A DNA stretch of 64,000 nt, from the NCBI GenBank assembly GCA_016748015.1, contig JAAOMT010000046.1, positions 243,687 to 307,686 on the forward strand, read 5' to 3'. Below, one piece after another: positions 19,923 to 31,009 of this stretch. The stretch's first letter is position 1. Every line of letters starts with the position of its first letter. The notes beneath the pieces are model-generated. The model saw only the letters and a program-made list of their open reading frames with translations, did no database searches and was not told the origin of the DNA. The translations under genes and the position numbers were made by a program. Origin of the DNA: Geosiphon pyriformis (Eukaryota > Glomeromycota > Glomeromycetes > Archaeosporales > Geosiphonaceae).

Positions 19923-20961
19923 AATAAGGCCAGCAGATCAGCTTGCCATTAACAATGATTCCTTCTTTATCTGCCTTGACATTATCCAGTGGTTTGCCAT
20001 TGCTAATAAAGATGGTATAGGTGAGTTCAGTAGTTTCTTCTTGTTCTTCTTCTTCCTCACTTTCTTCATCATCTGATTCATCTGATTCATCTGATTCATT
20101 TTCTTCTGGGCTCTGCTTGGGTACTGGGGGAGTTGTCCAATGGCAACACTTAACCACAATGGATTTTTCACCACATCTTATGGTTAGTTCACAGAGTTCA
20201 TAATCAAGCAAAGCCTTTGCTTTCTTGAGCCATTCATTGCCAACAATGATGGTGTATTCTTTTGCTTCAAACACTTCCATATCAGTTTCAATGCTGATGC
20301 CATTGATGCGGACAGGAATAGCTTTGGCTATGCCAAGCCCTTTTTTCTTATCACCATGCACATTGGTCATTGGTCATATGGATGGTTCATCAATTTTTCT
20401 GCCAATTGCTTCAAGAAAGTGTTTGGCAATAACACTAACAGATGATCTACTGTCTAGGATCAAATCAATGAAGTAGCCAGCCACTTGGGCTTTACAAATT
20501 AGAGGAGTGACATTGTTATTGTCAGCAAGTCCAGTTTGGTGAGGACGTTTGTTGGTTTTGGGTGTCTTTTTCTTTGGAATCAGGGATTTGTGAAGATCTT
20601 TTCTGAATTGTGGATGGGTCATCAATTGGCCAAAGATTATATGTGCTGGGGTTTCTATAAGGTCTTTGACAACAGAATAGGGACTGGATTTTTGTACTAT
20701 TTCTGGGGGTTCTAACTTTGGAGGGTTCTTGAAAACTTTGGCTTTTGGGGGCTCATTGTTGTCAGCAGTTGATGTAGAAGCTTTATTGGGGTCTAGAACG
20801 AAATCAACTTTGGCTTTCTTCTTCTTTCTTGTGAATTCAGAGGGGTTGATTGCTAATTCATCTATGTCATGGTCATCATCAGTTAAGTTAAAAGTGTAAA
20901 AGGGGTTTTCTTCTGATTGGCTTGTACTCTCACCCTTTGAAGGTGTGCCTACCAGTTTAAA
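19807..20961 (-). pseudogene. Protease/pol N-terminus, family 1 copy C
   Basis: The pol start, reached by -1 slippage at 20955-20961 (FKLVGTPSKGES onward), then IDELAIN, the basic patch, FGQMMTHPQF-like block and LILDSRSSVSVIAKHF. The active site reads Asp-Ser-Arg here, so the catalytic Gly is lost. A TGA at 20374-20376 follows the protease core, the same stop as in copy A. The remainder (20370-19807) has GISIETDMEV, an acidic linker made of repeated Ser-Asp-Glu codons, and VNGKLICWPYYDMLRR. A one-base frame change links it to the RT frame at about 19900. Confidence 0.82.
20955..20961 (-). promoter_or_regulatory. -1 frameshift heptamer TTTAAAC (copy C)
   Basis: The gag frame is CCT TTA AAC TGG TAG and the pol frame after slippage is TTT AAA CTG GTA GGC. 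A downstream stem (CACCT with GGGTG) begins about nine nucleotides later. This is the clearest copy for the gag/pol relationship because both frames are open across it. Confidence 0.78.
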
Positions 20962-21221
20962 GGCTGATAAACAGTGGCTTTAACTAGGAGATCCTCTCCA
21001 AAGAAATTGATGTTGGCATGATTAGGTCTTTGGTTGGGCACATTGTTGTTGTTGATCCTGTTGTTCTGAGCATCATTGTTTCTGAGGACTGGTGGAGGCA
21101 GTGGAGGATTGTTGCAATCTTTTGAAAAGTGTCCAGTTAATCCACAGCGATAGCATACAGGTGGGCCATGATTTTGTTGTCTTTGATAAGGTGGTTGCTG
21201 GGGCTGATTGAAGTGTGGTTC

Positions 21222-21240
21222 CTGTCTCTTATACACATCT
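21222..21240. other. Tn5/Nextera mosaic-end adapter sequence (assembly artefact)
   Basis: CTGTCTCTTATACACATCT is identical over 19 bases to the reverse complement of the Tn5 mosaic end used in Nextera libraries (AGATGTGTATAAGAGACAG). It lies inside gag at a point where about 270-300 bp of expected gag sequence is absent. A biological origin for an exact match in a fungal retroelement is very unlikely. Confidence 0.95.
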
Positions 21241-22253
21241 TAAATTAGTTCTCAATCCTTTTGTGAAGGAGTAAATTTTCTGCTCTTCTGTCCAATTTCT
21301 TCCAGTGTCTACTCGTTTGATTAACTTTCTGATTGCTTTGGCGTATTTGGTTACAACTTCACCGGGACCTTGGGTTCTTCTTTCCAATTCCATACGCCAT
21401 TTTGATATTAATATTGGGGTTCTGAACTTGTTTTCAAACCGGGTAGTGAAAGAAGTGTTGATTTCTCCCACATTTGCTGGTGTCCATCTAACAATTCTTT
21501 GCTGGGCATTGGCATCTGTTTCTTGTGAGAACCAGGTAGCAGGGGATTCTTGAAGGTAGCCACCAACAATTTGGAACTTGTACTCATCATTATATTGATT
21601 GGCTGTAACGGCTCTTTCAAAGTCATCCAACCATTCAATTGGATCTTGTGCATTACCTCTAAATAATGGTATTGGGGTGTTGTTTCTTCGCCCTAAAGCA
21701 GTTTGTATATCTTGGAGGGCAGCCAGAATGTTTGCTTGCATGGGGTCATTAGCCATTGGTTCAGGGGTAACTGTTTGTGTAGACGAGTCTGATTTGCTTG
21801 ATAAAAGATCAAAAACAGGTGCAGTTTGGTAGCTTTCTTCTTCTGTTTCAAAGGGAGTTTCAGTTGCTTGATGGGCAGCAATCCAAATGTGGATTTGATG
21901 ATTCAGATATTCAAAATCAGAGGGCTGTTGTTCAAAGGTTGCAGAATATAAGAGCTGATTGATACTGTTGTTTTTTTCTTCAAAGTCATTTTCAAAATAA
22001 GCTTGGTCAAAGTAATAGGTTGTATAAGCTGTGTAGATTTCAGCTGAATGCTTGTTCAGGAACCAGTTCCAAAAGTCTTGGAATTGTCTACTGGATTGTT
22101 CTTCAAGGGGGAAGCAGATCAAGCAGGAGGGCAGAGGATTAAGTTTAATGAAACTTTAGTTGTTTCTGTTGTGTGCTGCAAAGTGTTCTTCTGATTGCTG
22201 TGGCAGATATGAGTAATCACCCATACAATGAGGGAATAAGTGAATTTTGACAA

Positions 22254-22270
22254 CCTCACAGGGAGCACCA
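22254..22270 (-). other. Primer-binding site of family 1 (copy C)
   Basis: On the minus strand, TGGTGCTCCCTGTGAGG begins about six bases after the 5' LTR end. It starts with TGG, complementary to the CCA end of a tRNA. The same string follows the other family 1 5' LTRs. The tRNA cannot be named from the window. Confidence 0.6.
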
Positions 22271-22276
22271 CTTTTA

Positions 22277-22954
22277 TGTTACAGGTTGGAGTAACAAGCT
22301 AACAGATAGCAAGAGAGAACAGTATTGTATGGTGATGGAAATAAACAAAGAGGGGATTACAATAAGGGAGTGAATTGAATAAGTAGGAATTCAATGTGTG
22401 TGATCAGTCTCATAAAAATCACAGTCGCTAATCTTTTTTTAAATCTGAAGGTAGAGGAATAGTCCATGATTGTCAACAAGATAACACCACTGCTATTATT
22501 CTATGCCTCAACTTGGTGATTCTTAGAATCAATAACAGGTATTGTTGTACTTTTCAATTGTTTCTTTATTCAATAAATTACAAGAGCAAGCCAATTGCTT
22601 CTCAGGCTAATTTTAACAAATACAAATCAAGAAGGGGAAAAGATAAGGTATGTGAATGCCAACAAGTAGATACTTGAAGGTAAGGAAAGGAGAATAAGCG
22701 ATTATAAGAGGAAGTAATTAATATTGTTTATTTCATTACTTTGATCATGTCTTTCTACAGCTAAGGGAATCATCGCTTATATAGCTATCTAAAGTGGTCA
22801 ATGACCAGGTCAATGATCAGGTTAATGATCAGGTCAATAGTCAGGTCATTGATCAGGTCAACGATCACTATCTAAAAATAGGGTGGCTAATTATATGACA
22901 TCAGTGGCTAATACATGTGATAATTAATAAAAACTATGTGTTTCAACCATAACA
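22277..22954 (-). repeat. 5' LTR of copy C
   Basis: A 678-bp LTR, TGTTACAGG...CCATAACA, of the same subtype as copy A. It has five full and one partial minisatellite units. Its right flank is CTAT, the start of a 21-bp remnant of the 3' LTR of copy D. Confidence 0.93.
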
Positions 22955-22975
22955 CTATGAGTTTTAACCATAACA

Positions 22976-23640
22976 TCATCCTTTCTAAAGAGATTAAGCT
23001 CCAGCAAAATCAAACTATTTAGGGAATACTCTATTTGAAGAGTTTTATCTAACTCAAAACTAACTAGTTTGTTGAAGTTATTTGTGGATAAGGTATATAA
23101 AACTTGAGACAAAATGAGCTTTGTGTCCAAAAGACCAAATTTTTGTATAAGAGTTTTGGCTCTTCTTACAATGATCAAAACTCTTGGGACATCTAATCAT
23201 ACAATGTCCAAAATTTCCACTTGTATCTCAAAAGTTGTTTTCTTCATGAGCTTCATGTCTTCTATGATTCCATCAAGGTGACTATAGAGTTCTAGTTGTC
23301 TTCCATATGACAAGTTTTTGTCTATGGACAAGATTTCTTTAATTGTTTTTCTAATTGTAATAGAAGGTGTAAGTATTGCTGCTGTTATACTTTCCAGCAA
23401 ATACTTATCCATTTTGCTACCAATTTTTTCTCTTCTGGTAGTTGTTTTCTTTGGTCTGATAACAGTATGTGTTCCACTGTTATCAGTTATTGTAGTTTGT
23501 TTTCCAATAGTTAGAGTAGCATTTAGCTAATTTTTAATCCAATACTTATAAAGAGTATAGAAAGCGTTTTGAATGTTTTAATCCAGAAAATAATTGTTCA
23601 TGTCAATTGAAGATACCTCTGTTTTGGGAGTGGTGCATTT
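22976..23640 (-). pseudogene. ORF3 of family 1 (copy D)
   Basis: Homologous to ORF3 of B and C. The C-terminal piece (23178-22924) has VLYTLSTNNFNKLVSFELDKT. A middle piece (23412-23197) has SIDKNLSYGRQLELYSHLDG and EIQVEILDIV. Upstream sequence to 23640 matches the start. A stop at about 23194 and another at about 23530 disrupt it. As in the other copies, the end runs into the LTR. Function unknown. Confidence 0.6.
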
Positions 23641-23642
23641 AT

Positions 23643-24959
23643 TTATATCTGATTTTTGCTGATCATTTGGGTCAGTATTACTACAACAGGTAACCAATCA
23701 GATTGTTTGTGATATTTCTTGAGTTGCGTGCCATAAACAAATCGATCATTAAAAATTGTTCTGGATTGATCTTGAAAAATATAAGAACCATTGTTCAGAA
23801 CTTTGTTGACTATAAAGGGTCCTTTCCATTGGCTAGAGAATTTATCATTATAGACATTGTCTTTGTCTGAATGATATTCCAAAACCAAATCACCAATGCT
23901 TAAGGAAAGTGTTTTATAGGTTTTTTTTTTCTTAAGCTTCTCTTGGAACTGTTTTATTTTTTCAAAGGCAATTATCCATGCCTCTACCAATGAGTCAAGA
24001 ATAGTACCAAGTTTTTTTTGCAAAATGTCTTTGTAATTTTCTATTGTGATTTCTTCAAAGGGTATTGTCTCAATATCAGTTTTTATTGGTAGTGTTGCCA
24101 TTCGTCTATAGAGCAGATAAAAGGATTCATAACTTGTTATGTTATGATTCACAGTTCTATAAGCAAACAAAGCTGAGGACAGTACTTTGTTTCATAAGTT
24201 TTCTTCACTTGTTTTGGCTAAGTTTTTACACAGTGTTCTATTAAAATGTTCTACTAGGCCATTTGTTTAGAGGTAATAAGGGGAGGAAAGTTTGTGATGT
24301 ATTTTCATTTTTCTACAAAGTTTTTTAACCAGTATACTGAGAAAAGCTCTTTCTCTATCAGATAAAAGTTCTTTGGGGCAGCCATGGTGACAAATGATAT
24401 CTTTATAAATAAAATTAGCAATGGAAACTGCTGTTTAATCTGGGGTGGCTTTTGCTTCTACTTACTTTGTAAGATAGTCAGTAGTTGTGATAATGTATCT
24501 GTTGTCATCAGGAGTTACTGTTAATGGTCCAACAACATCTATACCAATTCTGTCAAAGGGTTGGCCAACAGAGATTGAATGGATGTCTTCTTTGCGATTG
24601 GGTTTTCCTTTTCTTTGGCAGGTATCACAGGTTTTGATGTACTCAGCAATGTCTTTTCCCAAGGTAGGCTAATAATAGCAAGCTAGAGTTTTCTGAATTG
24701 TTTTTGTTTTTCTAAAGTGTCCAGCTAATGGATCAGTGTGCATGTTGTAGATCACAATTTCTCTTTTTTCAAATCTTATGACTCTCTGAGGGTGGTCAAG
24801 ATCTTTTCTATTTCTTTTGTATAATTGGTTCTGGCGGATCAAATAAAATTTTAATTGTTTGTGCAAATGTTTTCTTTGCTGTCGAGTATATTCCAGTGGG
24901 TATTGTCTTTTACCCAAAAATTCCATTAAGGCAGAGTAGTTGTCCAAGTCCATTATCAT
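23643..24959 (-). pseudogene. Integrase, family 1 copy D
   Basis: Integrase in at least four pieces. The zinc-domain start (24959-24669; HTDPLAGHFRKTKTIQKTL) is followed by the cysteines and first catalytic Asp (24662-24462; CDTCQRKGKPN, RIGIDVVGPLTV), a decayed core (24460-24170), and the C-terminal part (24170-23643; ETDIETIPFEE-like, SSQWKGPFIVNKVLNNGSYIF, ending KYHKQSDWLPVVV). The last codons overlap the start of ORF3 in another frame. The core between 24240 and 24460 has several stops, so it is inactive. Confidence 0.82.
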
Positions 24960-25019
24960 GTTTGGTTGTAAGAGAATTACTAATAATTAGGTTGGTTTGG
25001 TTTGGAAGATTGTACTGTC

Positions 25020-26450
25020 ACTTGGTAGTAAGTCTGGAGAAGCATCGGCATTTTGATGATTAGCTCTTTTATGGTGTTAAATATCATAGTCAAATTCATT
25101 CAAGTGGAGTATCCAGCGGGCTATCCGTTTATGTTCTAGCCTTTTTTTGTTGCACAGCCAAACCAAAGCTTGGTGATCTGTTACCACCAAAAACTTCACA
25201 CCAAAAAGATACTTATCCCAGTAGCTAGTAGTCCAAACTACTGCTAAACATTCCTGCCCAGTAACTGAATAGATTTTTTCTGCTGGTGTAAGAGTTCTAC
25301 TGGCATAGGCTATTGTATGTTCCTTGCCATCTTCATTTTTTTGTGAGAGAACAGCACCAAGTCTATAGCCAGATGCATCAGTGTGAAAGATGAAAAGTTG
25401 ATCCAGATCAGATTGCTTGAGAATAGGTTCTGTAACCAATTTTTCTTTGAGGGTTTTAAATGCTTTCTGCTGATGTGTGCTCCAATGGTAGTTAACATTT
25501 TTCCTGAGTAGCTGATTGAGTGGAGAGACAATTTTGGAGAAATTCTTAACAAATTTGCAATAATAGGAGGCCAAACCAAGGAAAAAACATAACTCATAAA
25601 CATTCATTGGTTGTCTTATGTTTTGAACTTTTTTCACTTTGGCTGGATCAGGAAAGATTCCATTTTTTATAATAAAATGGCCAAGGAATTGGGTGGATTG
25701 TCTTCCAAAAAAAGATTTGATTGAGTTGAACTTGAGATCTGCATTTCTAAAAAGATCAAAAACCTTTTGCAAATGTTTAAGGTGTTCATCCCAGGTTTTT
25801 GAGTACACCATTATATCATCCAGATAGACCAGAACAAAAAGTTTTCTTTTACTGATTCAAATATTTTATCCATTAAGCATTGAAAGATGGAAGAAGTATT
25901 GGTAAGACCAAAAGACATGACTGTAAATTCATAAGTGCCATACTTGGTAATGAAGACAGTTTTCTTCTGGCTTTCTGGATCCATTTCTACTTGCCAGAAT
26001 CTAGCAGTTAGATCAATGATTGAAAAGAAAGCAGCATCTTTGAATTGGTCCAATATTGCATCAATCTTGGGAAGTGGGTACATCTTTCTTTCAGTAATGA
26101 CATTTAATTGGCAGTAGTTAATACAGAAGCATAGGGTTCCACCTTTCTTGGATACCACTACAACTGGAAAAGCCTATTCACACTTGGTTTTTTGTATGAA
26201 TCCAAGTTCTTTCATCTGGTTTATTTCTTTCTTGATGAATTTATCATTTTGGCAATTGAATTGGTAAGGCTTCAAATAGATAGGGTGAGTTTTTCTGGTG
26301 GTGATGATGTGTTGTATTACATGGGTTCGTCTTGGGATATCACTTTCTTTTGACATAACTGGGCTGTTTCTTGCCAACAGATTTTCAATGTCTATCTTTC
26401 TTTCTTTTGGAGAGGGTTCTTTTTGTTTTACTACTAATAATTAGATCTCA
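25020..26450 (-). pseudogene. Reverse transcriptase and RNase H, family 1 copy D
   Basis: RT/RNase H in three main frames. The linker and first RT block are at 26377-26174. The RT core (26158-25811) has CINYCQLNVI, AAFFSIIDLTARFWQVEMDP and YEFTVMSFGLTN. An insertion in an A-run at about 25838 shifts the frame within the FVLVYLDD box. The connection and RNase H (25811-25077) have MVYSKTWDEHLKHLQ, LFIFHTDASGYRLGAVLSQKN, SVTGQECLAVVW and LVVTDHQALVWL. An intact polymerase is not possible because of the shift at the active-site box. Confidence 0.87.
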
Positions 26451-26590
26451 AGTGGTTTATTCTCAAAAGACTTTTGGACTTCTTTCAATTTTTCTCTAGG
26501 TATTAAACTGATTGGTTTCCAATTTTTGTAATAGATTAAGCATGATTTGTATTTGTCACTTGAAGAATACAAGAGTTGGTTGCACCAGCA

Positions 26591-27712
26591 CTAGGCACAA
26601 AGACCATGCCACCAATAACGGTACTTGGCTTTCTTGCCAGGCTTCTGGTCAAAAGTTCTTCTTAGGATATCATAGTAGAGCCAGCAGATCAACTTGCCAT
26701 TCACAGTGATTCTCTCTCTATCAGTTTTAATATTGTCTAGTGGCTTGCCATTGCTGGTGAAGGTGGTATAGACAAGTTCAGCAGTTTTTTTTTGTTCTTC
26801 TTGTTCATCTTCTTCATCACTTTCTTCATTATCTGATTCCTCTGATTGCTCATCTTCTTGATTTTGTTTGGTTGCTGGAGGAGTTGTCCAATGGCAACAT
26901 TTAACCACAATAGATTTTTCATCACATCTTATGATTAGCTCACAAAGTTCATAGTTGAGTAAGGCTTTTGCTTTCTTGAGCCACTCATTGCCAACAATGA
27001 TAGTGTATTCTTTAACTTCAGAAACTTCCATGTCAGTTTCAATACTGATGCCATTGATGTGGACAGAAATAGCTTTGGCAATGCCCAGATCTTTCTTCTT
27101 GTCACCATGTACATTGGTTATTGGTTGGGTGGAAGGCTCATCAATTTTTCTGTCAATTGCTTCAAGGAAGTGTTTGGCAATTACACTAACAAATAATCCA
27201 TTGTCTAGAATCAAGTCAATGAAGTAACTAGCCACTTGTGCTTTGCAAATTAGAGGAATGACATTGCTGTTGTCAGCAAGTCCAGCTTGGCGAGGGCATT
27301 TATTGGTCTTTGGTGTTTTCTTCTTGGGAATTAGAGATTTGTGGAGATCTTTTCTGAACTGTGGATGGGTCATTAACTGGCCAAAGATAATGTGTACTAG
27401 GGTTTTTATGAAATCTTTGACAACAGAATAAGGTCCAGATTTTTGTATTATTTCTGGGAGTTCTAGCTTTGGAGAATTCTTAAAAACTTTAGCCTTTGGT
27501 GGCTCATTATTATCAGCAGTTGATGTGGATGGTTTGTTTGGATCCAAAACGAAATCAACCTTGGCTTTCTTCTTCTTTCTTGTTGATTCTGTGGTGTTAA
27601 TTGCTAGTTCATTCATGTTATGATCATTATCAGTTAAGTTAAAGACATAAAAGGGGTTTTCTTCTGGTTGGCTTGTACTCTCACTCTTTGGAGGTGCACC
27701 TACCAGTTTAAA
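26591..27712 (-). CDS. Protease/pol N-terminus, family 1 copy D
   Basis: A 341-residue open frame (27616-26591) preceded by the -1 slippage heptamer at 27706-27712. Order: MNELAIN, the basic patch TRKKKKAKVDF, LEIIQKSGPYSVV-like region, FGQLMTHPQFRKDLHKSL, protease site LILDNGLFVSVIAKHF (Asp-Asn-Gly instead of Asp-Ser/Thr-Gly), GISIETDMEVSEVKEY, an acidic linker and the start of the WWHGLCA Cys-rich segment. Unlike A and C, no TGA follows the protease core (Gln there). The altered active-site triplet makes activity doubtful. Confidence 0.85.
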   Translation of the reverse strand, partial: FKLVGAPPKSESTSQPEENPFYVFNLTDNDHNMNELAINTTESTRKKKKAKVDFVLDPNKPSTSTADNNEPPKAKVFKNSPKLELPEIIQKSGPYSVVKDFIKTLVHIIFGQLMTHPQFRKDLHKSLIPKKKTPKTNKCPRQAGLADNSNVIPLICKAQVASYFIDLILDNGLFVSVIAKHFLEAIDRKIDEPSTQPITNVHGDKKKDLGIAKAISVHINGISIETDMEVSEVKEYTIIVGNEWLKKAKALLNYELCELIIRCDEKSIVVKCCHWTTPPATKQNQEDEQSEESDNEESDEEDEQEEQKKTAELVYTTFTSNGKPLDNIKTDRERITVNGKLICWLYYDILRRTFDQKPGKKAKYRYWWHGLCA

Positions 27713-27715
27713 GAC

Positions 27716-29250
27716 TAATAAACAGTGGCTTCAACTAGGGGATCTTCTCCAAAGAAATTGATATTGGCATGATTAGGTTTTTGATTGAGGGCATTGTTGT
27801 TAATGGTTCTGTTGTTTTGATTGTCATTATTTCTGGGGACTGAAGGAGTTAAAGGAGGATTGTTGCAATCTCTTAAAAAATATCCAGTTAATCCATATCT
27901 ATAACATACAGAAGGACCATGATTTTGCTGTCTTTAATAATAAGATTGCTAGAGCTGATTAAAATGTGGTTCATATTTGGGTCTTTGTGGTTATTGGTTA
28001 TCTCTAACTGCTTGTGCCAAAAATTCTAATAACCAGGCAAGATTGGCTGTGAGTCTATCAATTAATTGTTTATTTGGATCTTGAGTTTGGGCAGCAAAAG
28101 AGACAGCAGCCATTTGAGGGACAGGAGCCATAACAGGAACAGGAGCAAAAACTGAAAGTGTAGATCCCAAATGTATTCTTTGGTTGTTTTCAATTCATTG
28201 GGCAAGTTTGATGGCTATGTCCATTGTAGGATTGTTTTTCAGGACCAAGAGAGACCAAAGAGCATAAGATAAATCGGTTCTCAATTTTTTTGTAAAAGAA
28301 TAAATTTTTTGTTCTTCTGTCCAATTTCTTCCAGAGTCTATACGCTTGATTAACTTTCTGATTGCTTTAGCATATTCAGTTACAATTTCATCAGGGCCTT
28401 GAGTTTTTCTTTTTAATTTCATGTGCCACTTGGATATTAAGATTGGGGTTCTGAACTTGTTTTCAAACTGGGTTGTGAAAGAGGTATTGTTTTCTCCAGC
28501 ATTTGCTAGCATTCATCTAATAATTCTTTGATGGGCATTAGCATCAGTTTCTTGTGAGAACCAGGTAGCAGAAGAGCCTTGGAGGTAACCACCAACAATT
28601 TGAAACTTGTACTCATTATTGTATTGATTGGCTGTAGCAGCTTTTTCAAAGTTATTCAACCATTCAATTAGATCTTGTGCATTGTCTCTGAATAATAGTA
28701 GTGGGGTGTTGTTTTTTTGTCTCAAAGCAGTTTGTATGCCTTGGAGAGTGGCCAGGATGTTTACTTGCATTGGATCTTGGGCCATTGGTTCAGGAGTTAC
28801 TGTTTGTATGGAGTGCTCTAATTTACTTAAGAAGAGATCAAAAATAGAGGCTATTTGGTAGCTTTCTTCTTCTGTTTCAAGGGGAGTTACTGTTGATTGA
28901 TGGGCAGCAATCCAAATGTGGATTTGATGATTCAGATATTCGAAATCAGGAGACTGTTGTTCAAAGGTTGTAGAATATAAGAGCTGATTGATACTGTTGT
29001 TTCTTTCTTTAAAGTTATCTTCAAAATAAGCTTGATCAAAGTAATAGGTTGTATAAGTTGTGTAAGTTTCAGCTGAATGCTTATTCAAGAACCTCCAAAA
29101 GTCTTGGAATTGTCTGCTGAATTGTTCTTCAATGGGGAAGCAGATCAAGCAGAAGGGCAGAGGATTAAGTTCAATGAAATCTAGGTTGTTTCTGTTGTGT
29201 GCTACAAAGTGTTCTTCTGATTGCTGTGACAGATATAAGTAATTACCCAT
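27716..29250 (-). pseudogene. Gag, family 1 copy D
   Basis: Gag starting at MGNYLYLSQQSEEHF. The N-terminal frame (29250-28513, 245 residues) is open and keeps the DFEYLNHQIHIWIAAHQ segment and the EWLNNFEKAATANQYNN block. It stops at about 28513, and the next frame (28512-28195) has TEYAKAIRKLIKRIDSG. The C-terminal part (28190-27716) has a decayed zinc knuckle: the second Cys is a Tyr (CYRYG) and the motif is preceded by a TAA. A 4-residue deletion changes FWNWFLNKH to FWRFLNKH. Confidence 0.85.
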
Positions 29251-29302
29251 ACAATAAGAGAATAAGTAAATTTTGACAACCTTACAGGGAGCACCACTTT
29301 TA

Positions 29303-30013
29303 TGTTATGGGTTGGAGTAACAAGCTAATGGATAACAAGAGAGAACAGGATTGTAGGGTGATGAAAATAATCAAAGAGAATTCAACTTCAATGAGCAAAT
29401 TGAATGAGTATAGATTCAATGTGCGAGATCAGTCTCATAAAATATCTCAGTCGCTATTTTTTTCAAAAGATAACAAGGGAATCTGAAAGTAGAGAGATAG
29501 TCCGTACTGTCAACAATTGATAACTGCTGGTATAATTCTATGCCTCATGTCGGCACTCTTAGAATTCAATATCAGGTATTAACTTGTGCTCTTTAGTCAC
29601 ATTTATTCAAATAATTTTCAAATACTATAATTATATGTTTCAGAAAAGTGCCAACAAGTAATCTTTTATCCAAAAAATGTTCAGATACTTGAAGGTAAGG
29701 AAAGAAAAATTAGCAATAAGAGAATGTTTGAGATGGAAGTTTGTTATTTTATTTTTTTGATTGTCTTGATTTTTTATATTGATATTTTTCTACAGCTAAG
29801 AGACTCATCACTTATATATTTATTGAAAGTGATCAACGACCAGATCAATGATCAGGTCAATAATCAGGTCAATAATCAGGTCAATAATCAGGTCAACAGT
29901 CAGGTCATTGATCAGGTCAATGATTACTATTTAAAAATAGGGTGGCTAATTATATGACATCAATGGCTAATATATATGATAATTAATAAAAATTATGAGT
30001 TTCAACCATAACA
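29303..30013 (-). repeat. 5' LTR of copy D
   Basis: A 711-bp LTR, TGTTATGGG...CCATAACA, with about eight minisatellite units at about 29830-29925. Because the unit is a multiple of three, it translates as repeated NNQV-like residues in one frame; this is not a protein gene. Confidence 0.92.
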
Positions 30014-30017
30014 ATAT

Positions 30018-30990
30018 TATTTAATGACTTGTTATTACTGATAAAAATGATATAGATAAGTTTAGCAGTTTTTTCTTGTTCTTTTTGATCTTTTTCTTCA
30101 TTGCTTTCATCATCATTTGATTTATTTGATTGCTCATCTTTTTGATTTTTCTTGAGTACTGAAGGAGTTTTCTAATAGCAATATTTAATTACAATAGGTT
30201 TTTCACTACATCTAATGGTTAGCTTACAAAGTTTATAATCAAGCAAGGCTTTTGTCTTCTTGAGCCATTTATTGCCAACAATAATAGTGTATTTTTTTGC
30301 TTTAAATACTTTCATGTTAGTCTCAATGCTAATGTCATTGATGCAAACAGAAACAGTTTTGGCTATACCAAGCTCTTTTTTTTTGTCATCATATACATTG
30401 GTCATTGGTCTAGTTAAAAGTTCATTAATCTTTCTGCCAATTGCTTCAAAAAAATGTTTGGCAATAACACTAACAGATAATCCACTGTCTAAGATCAAAT
30501 CAATAAAGTAGCCAGCCACTTGGGCTTTACAAATCAAAGAAGTAATATTGCTGTTATTAGTGAATTCAGCTTGGTAAAAGCACTTGTTGGTATTTGGTGT
30601 CTTTTTTTTTAGAATCAAAGATTTGTGAAAATCTTTTCTGAATTGTAAATGAGTTATTAACTGGCCAAAAATAATATTAGCTGGGATTTTTATGAGATCT
30701 TTAACAACATAATAAGGACCAGATTTTTGTACTATTTCTAGAGATTCCAACTTTGAAAAATTCTTAAAAACTTTAGTCTTTGGTGGTTTATTGTTTTTAG
30801 CAATTGATGTAAATGCTTTATTTGGATCTAAAATGAAATCAATCTTGGCTTTTTTCTTCTTTTTTGTTGATTCAGAAGTGTTGTTTGCTAGTTTATCTAT
30901 GTTATAGTTATCATCAATTAGGTTAAAAGTGTAAAAGAAGTTTTTTTCTGGTTGGCTTGCACTTTTACTCTTTGGAAGTGTGTCTACCAG
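30018..30990 (-). pseudogene. Protease/pol N-terminus, family 1 copy E
   Basis: Protease region with one open stretch of 192 residues (30750-30172) holding QKSGPYYVVKDL, FGQLITHLQFRKDF, the active site LILDSGLSVSVIAKHF (Asp-Ser-Gly kept) and SIETNMKVFKAKKY. Glu and Asp codons have often become Lys and Asn relative to copy C, the result of G-to-A changes on the coding strand. The N-terminus (30990-30755) contains the basic patch in a broken frame, and the acidic linker is cut at about 30018 by copy D. Confidence 0.8.
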
Positions 30991-31009
30991 TTTAAAAGCT
31001 AATAAACAG

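Larger units (their letters stand above)
20949..22224 (-). pseudogene. Gag, family 1 copy C, split by adapter sequence
   Basis: Gag from ATG at 22224. A stop and frame change near 22157 follow the first residues. An open N-terminal part (22122-21229) has the WFSQETDAN and EWLDDFERAVTANQYND blocks, ending at KGLRTNL. Then comes the 19-bp Tn5 mosaic end, and the frame resumes at EPHFNQPQQPPYQ with the CCHC knuckle CYRCGLTGHFSKDC. About 90 residues found in copy A between these points (the LALKDNPTM...LLESLAQAVREN region) are missing. The residues MYKRQ at the start of the right piece are adapter-encoded, not biological. Confidence 0.9.
15498..22954 (-). mobile_element. Ty3/gypsy family 1, copy C (LTR to LTR, possibly chimeric)
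   Basis: The only minus-strand copy with both LTRs (15498-16223 and 22277-22954) and every region in order: gag, protease, RT, RNase H, integrase, ORF3, about 7.46 kb. Three things argue it may be a join of two copies. It contains sequencing-adapter sequence at 21222-21240. Its flanking 4-mers differ (GTAT left, CTAT right) and lie in different host copies. Its LTRs differ by four minisatellite units and many transitions. Confidence 0.88.
22955..30013 (-). mobile_element. Ty3/gypsy family 1, copy D (nearly complete, 3' LTR lost)
   Basis: Carries 21 bp of 3' LTR (22955-22975), ORF3, integrase, RNase H, RT, protease, gag and 5' LTR (29303-30013). Right flank is ATAT inside the protease region of copy E, at a place that reads AATATTATC in related copies, so D appears nested in E. 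Most frames are interrupted. Confidence 0.9.

Noticed and set aside
15498-22954. Copy C as an intact autonomous element
   Set aside because: It has adapter-split gag, an Asp-Ser-Arg protease site, a stop after protease, YLDN in RT, and stops in integrase and ORF3.
29724-29957. ORF encoding repeated NNQV/NDQV residues
   Set aside because: It is the 12-bp LTR minisatellite read in a frame; a 12-bp unit always keeps frame. The other LTRs show the array is noncoding U3.
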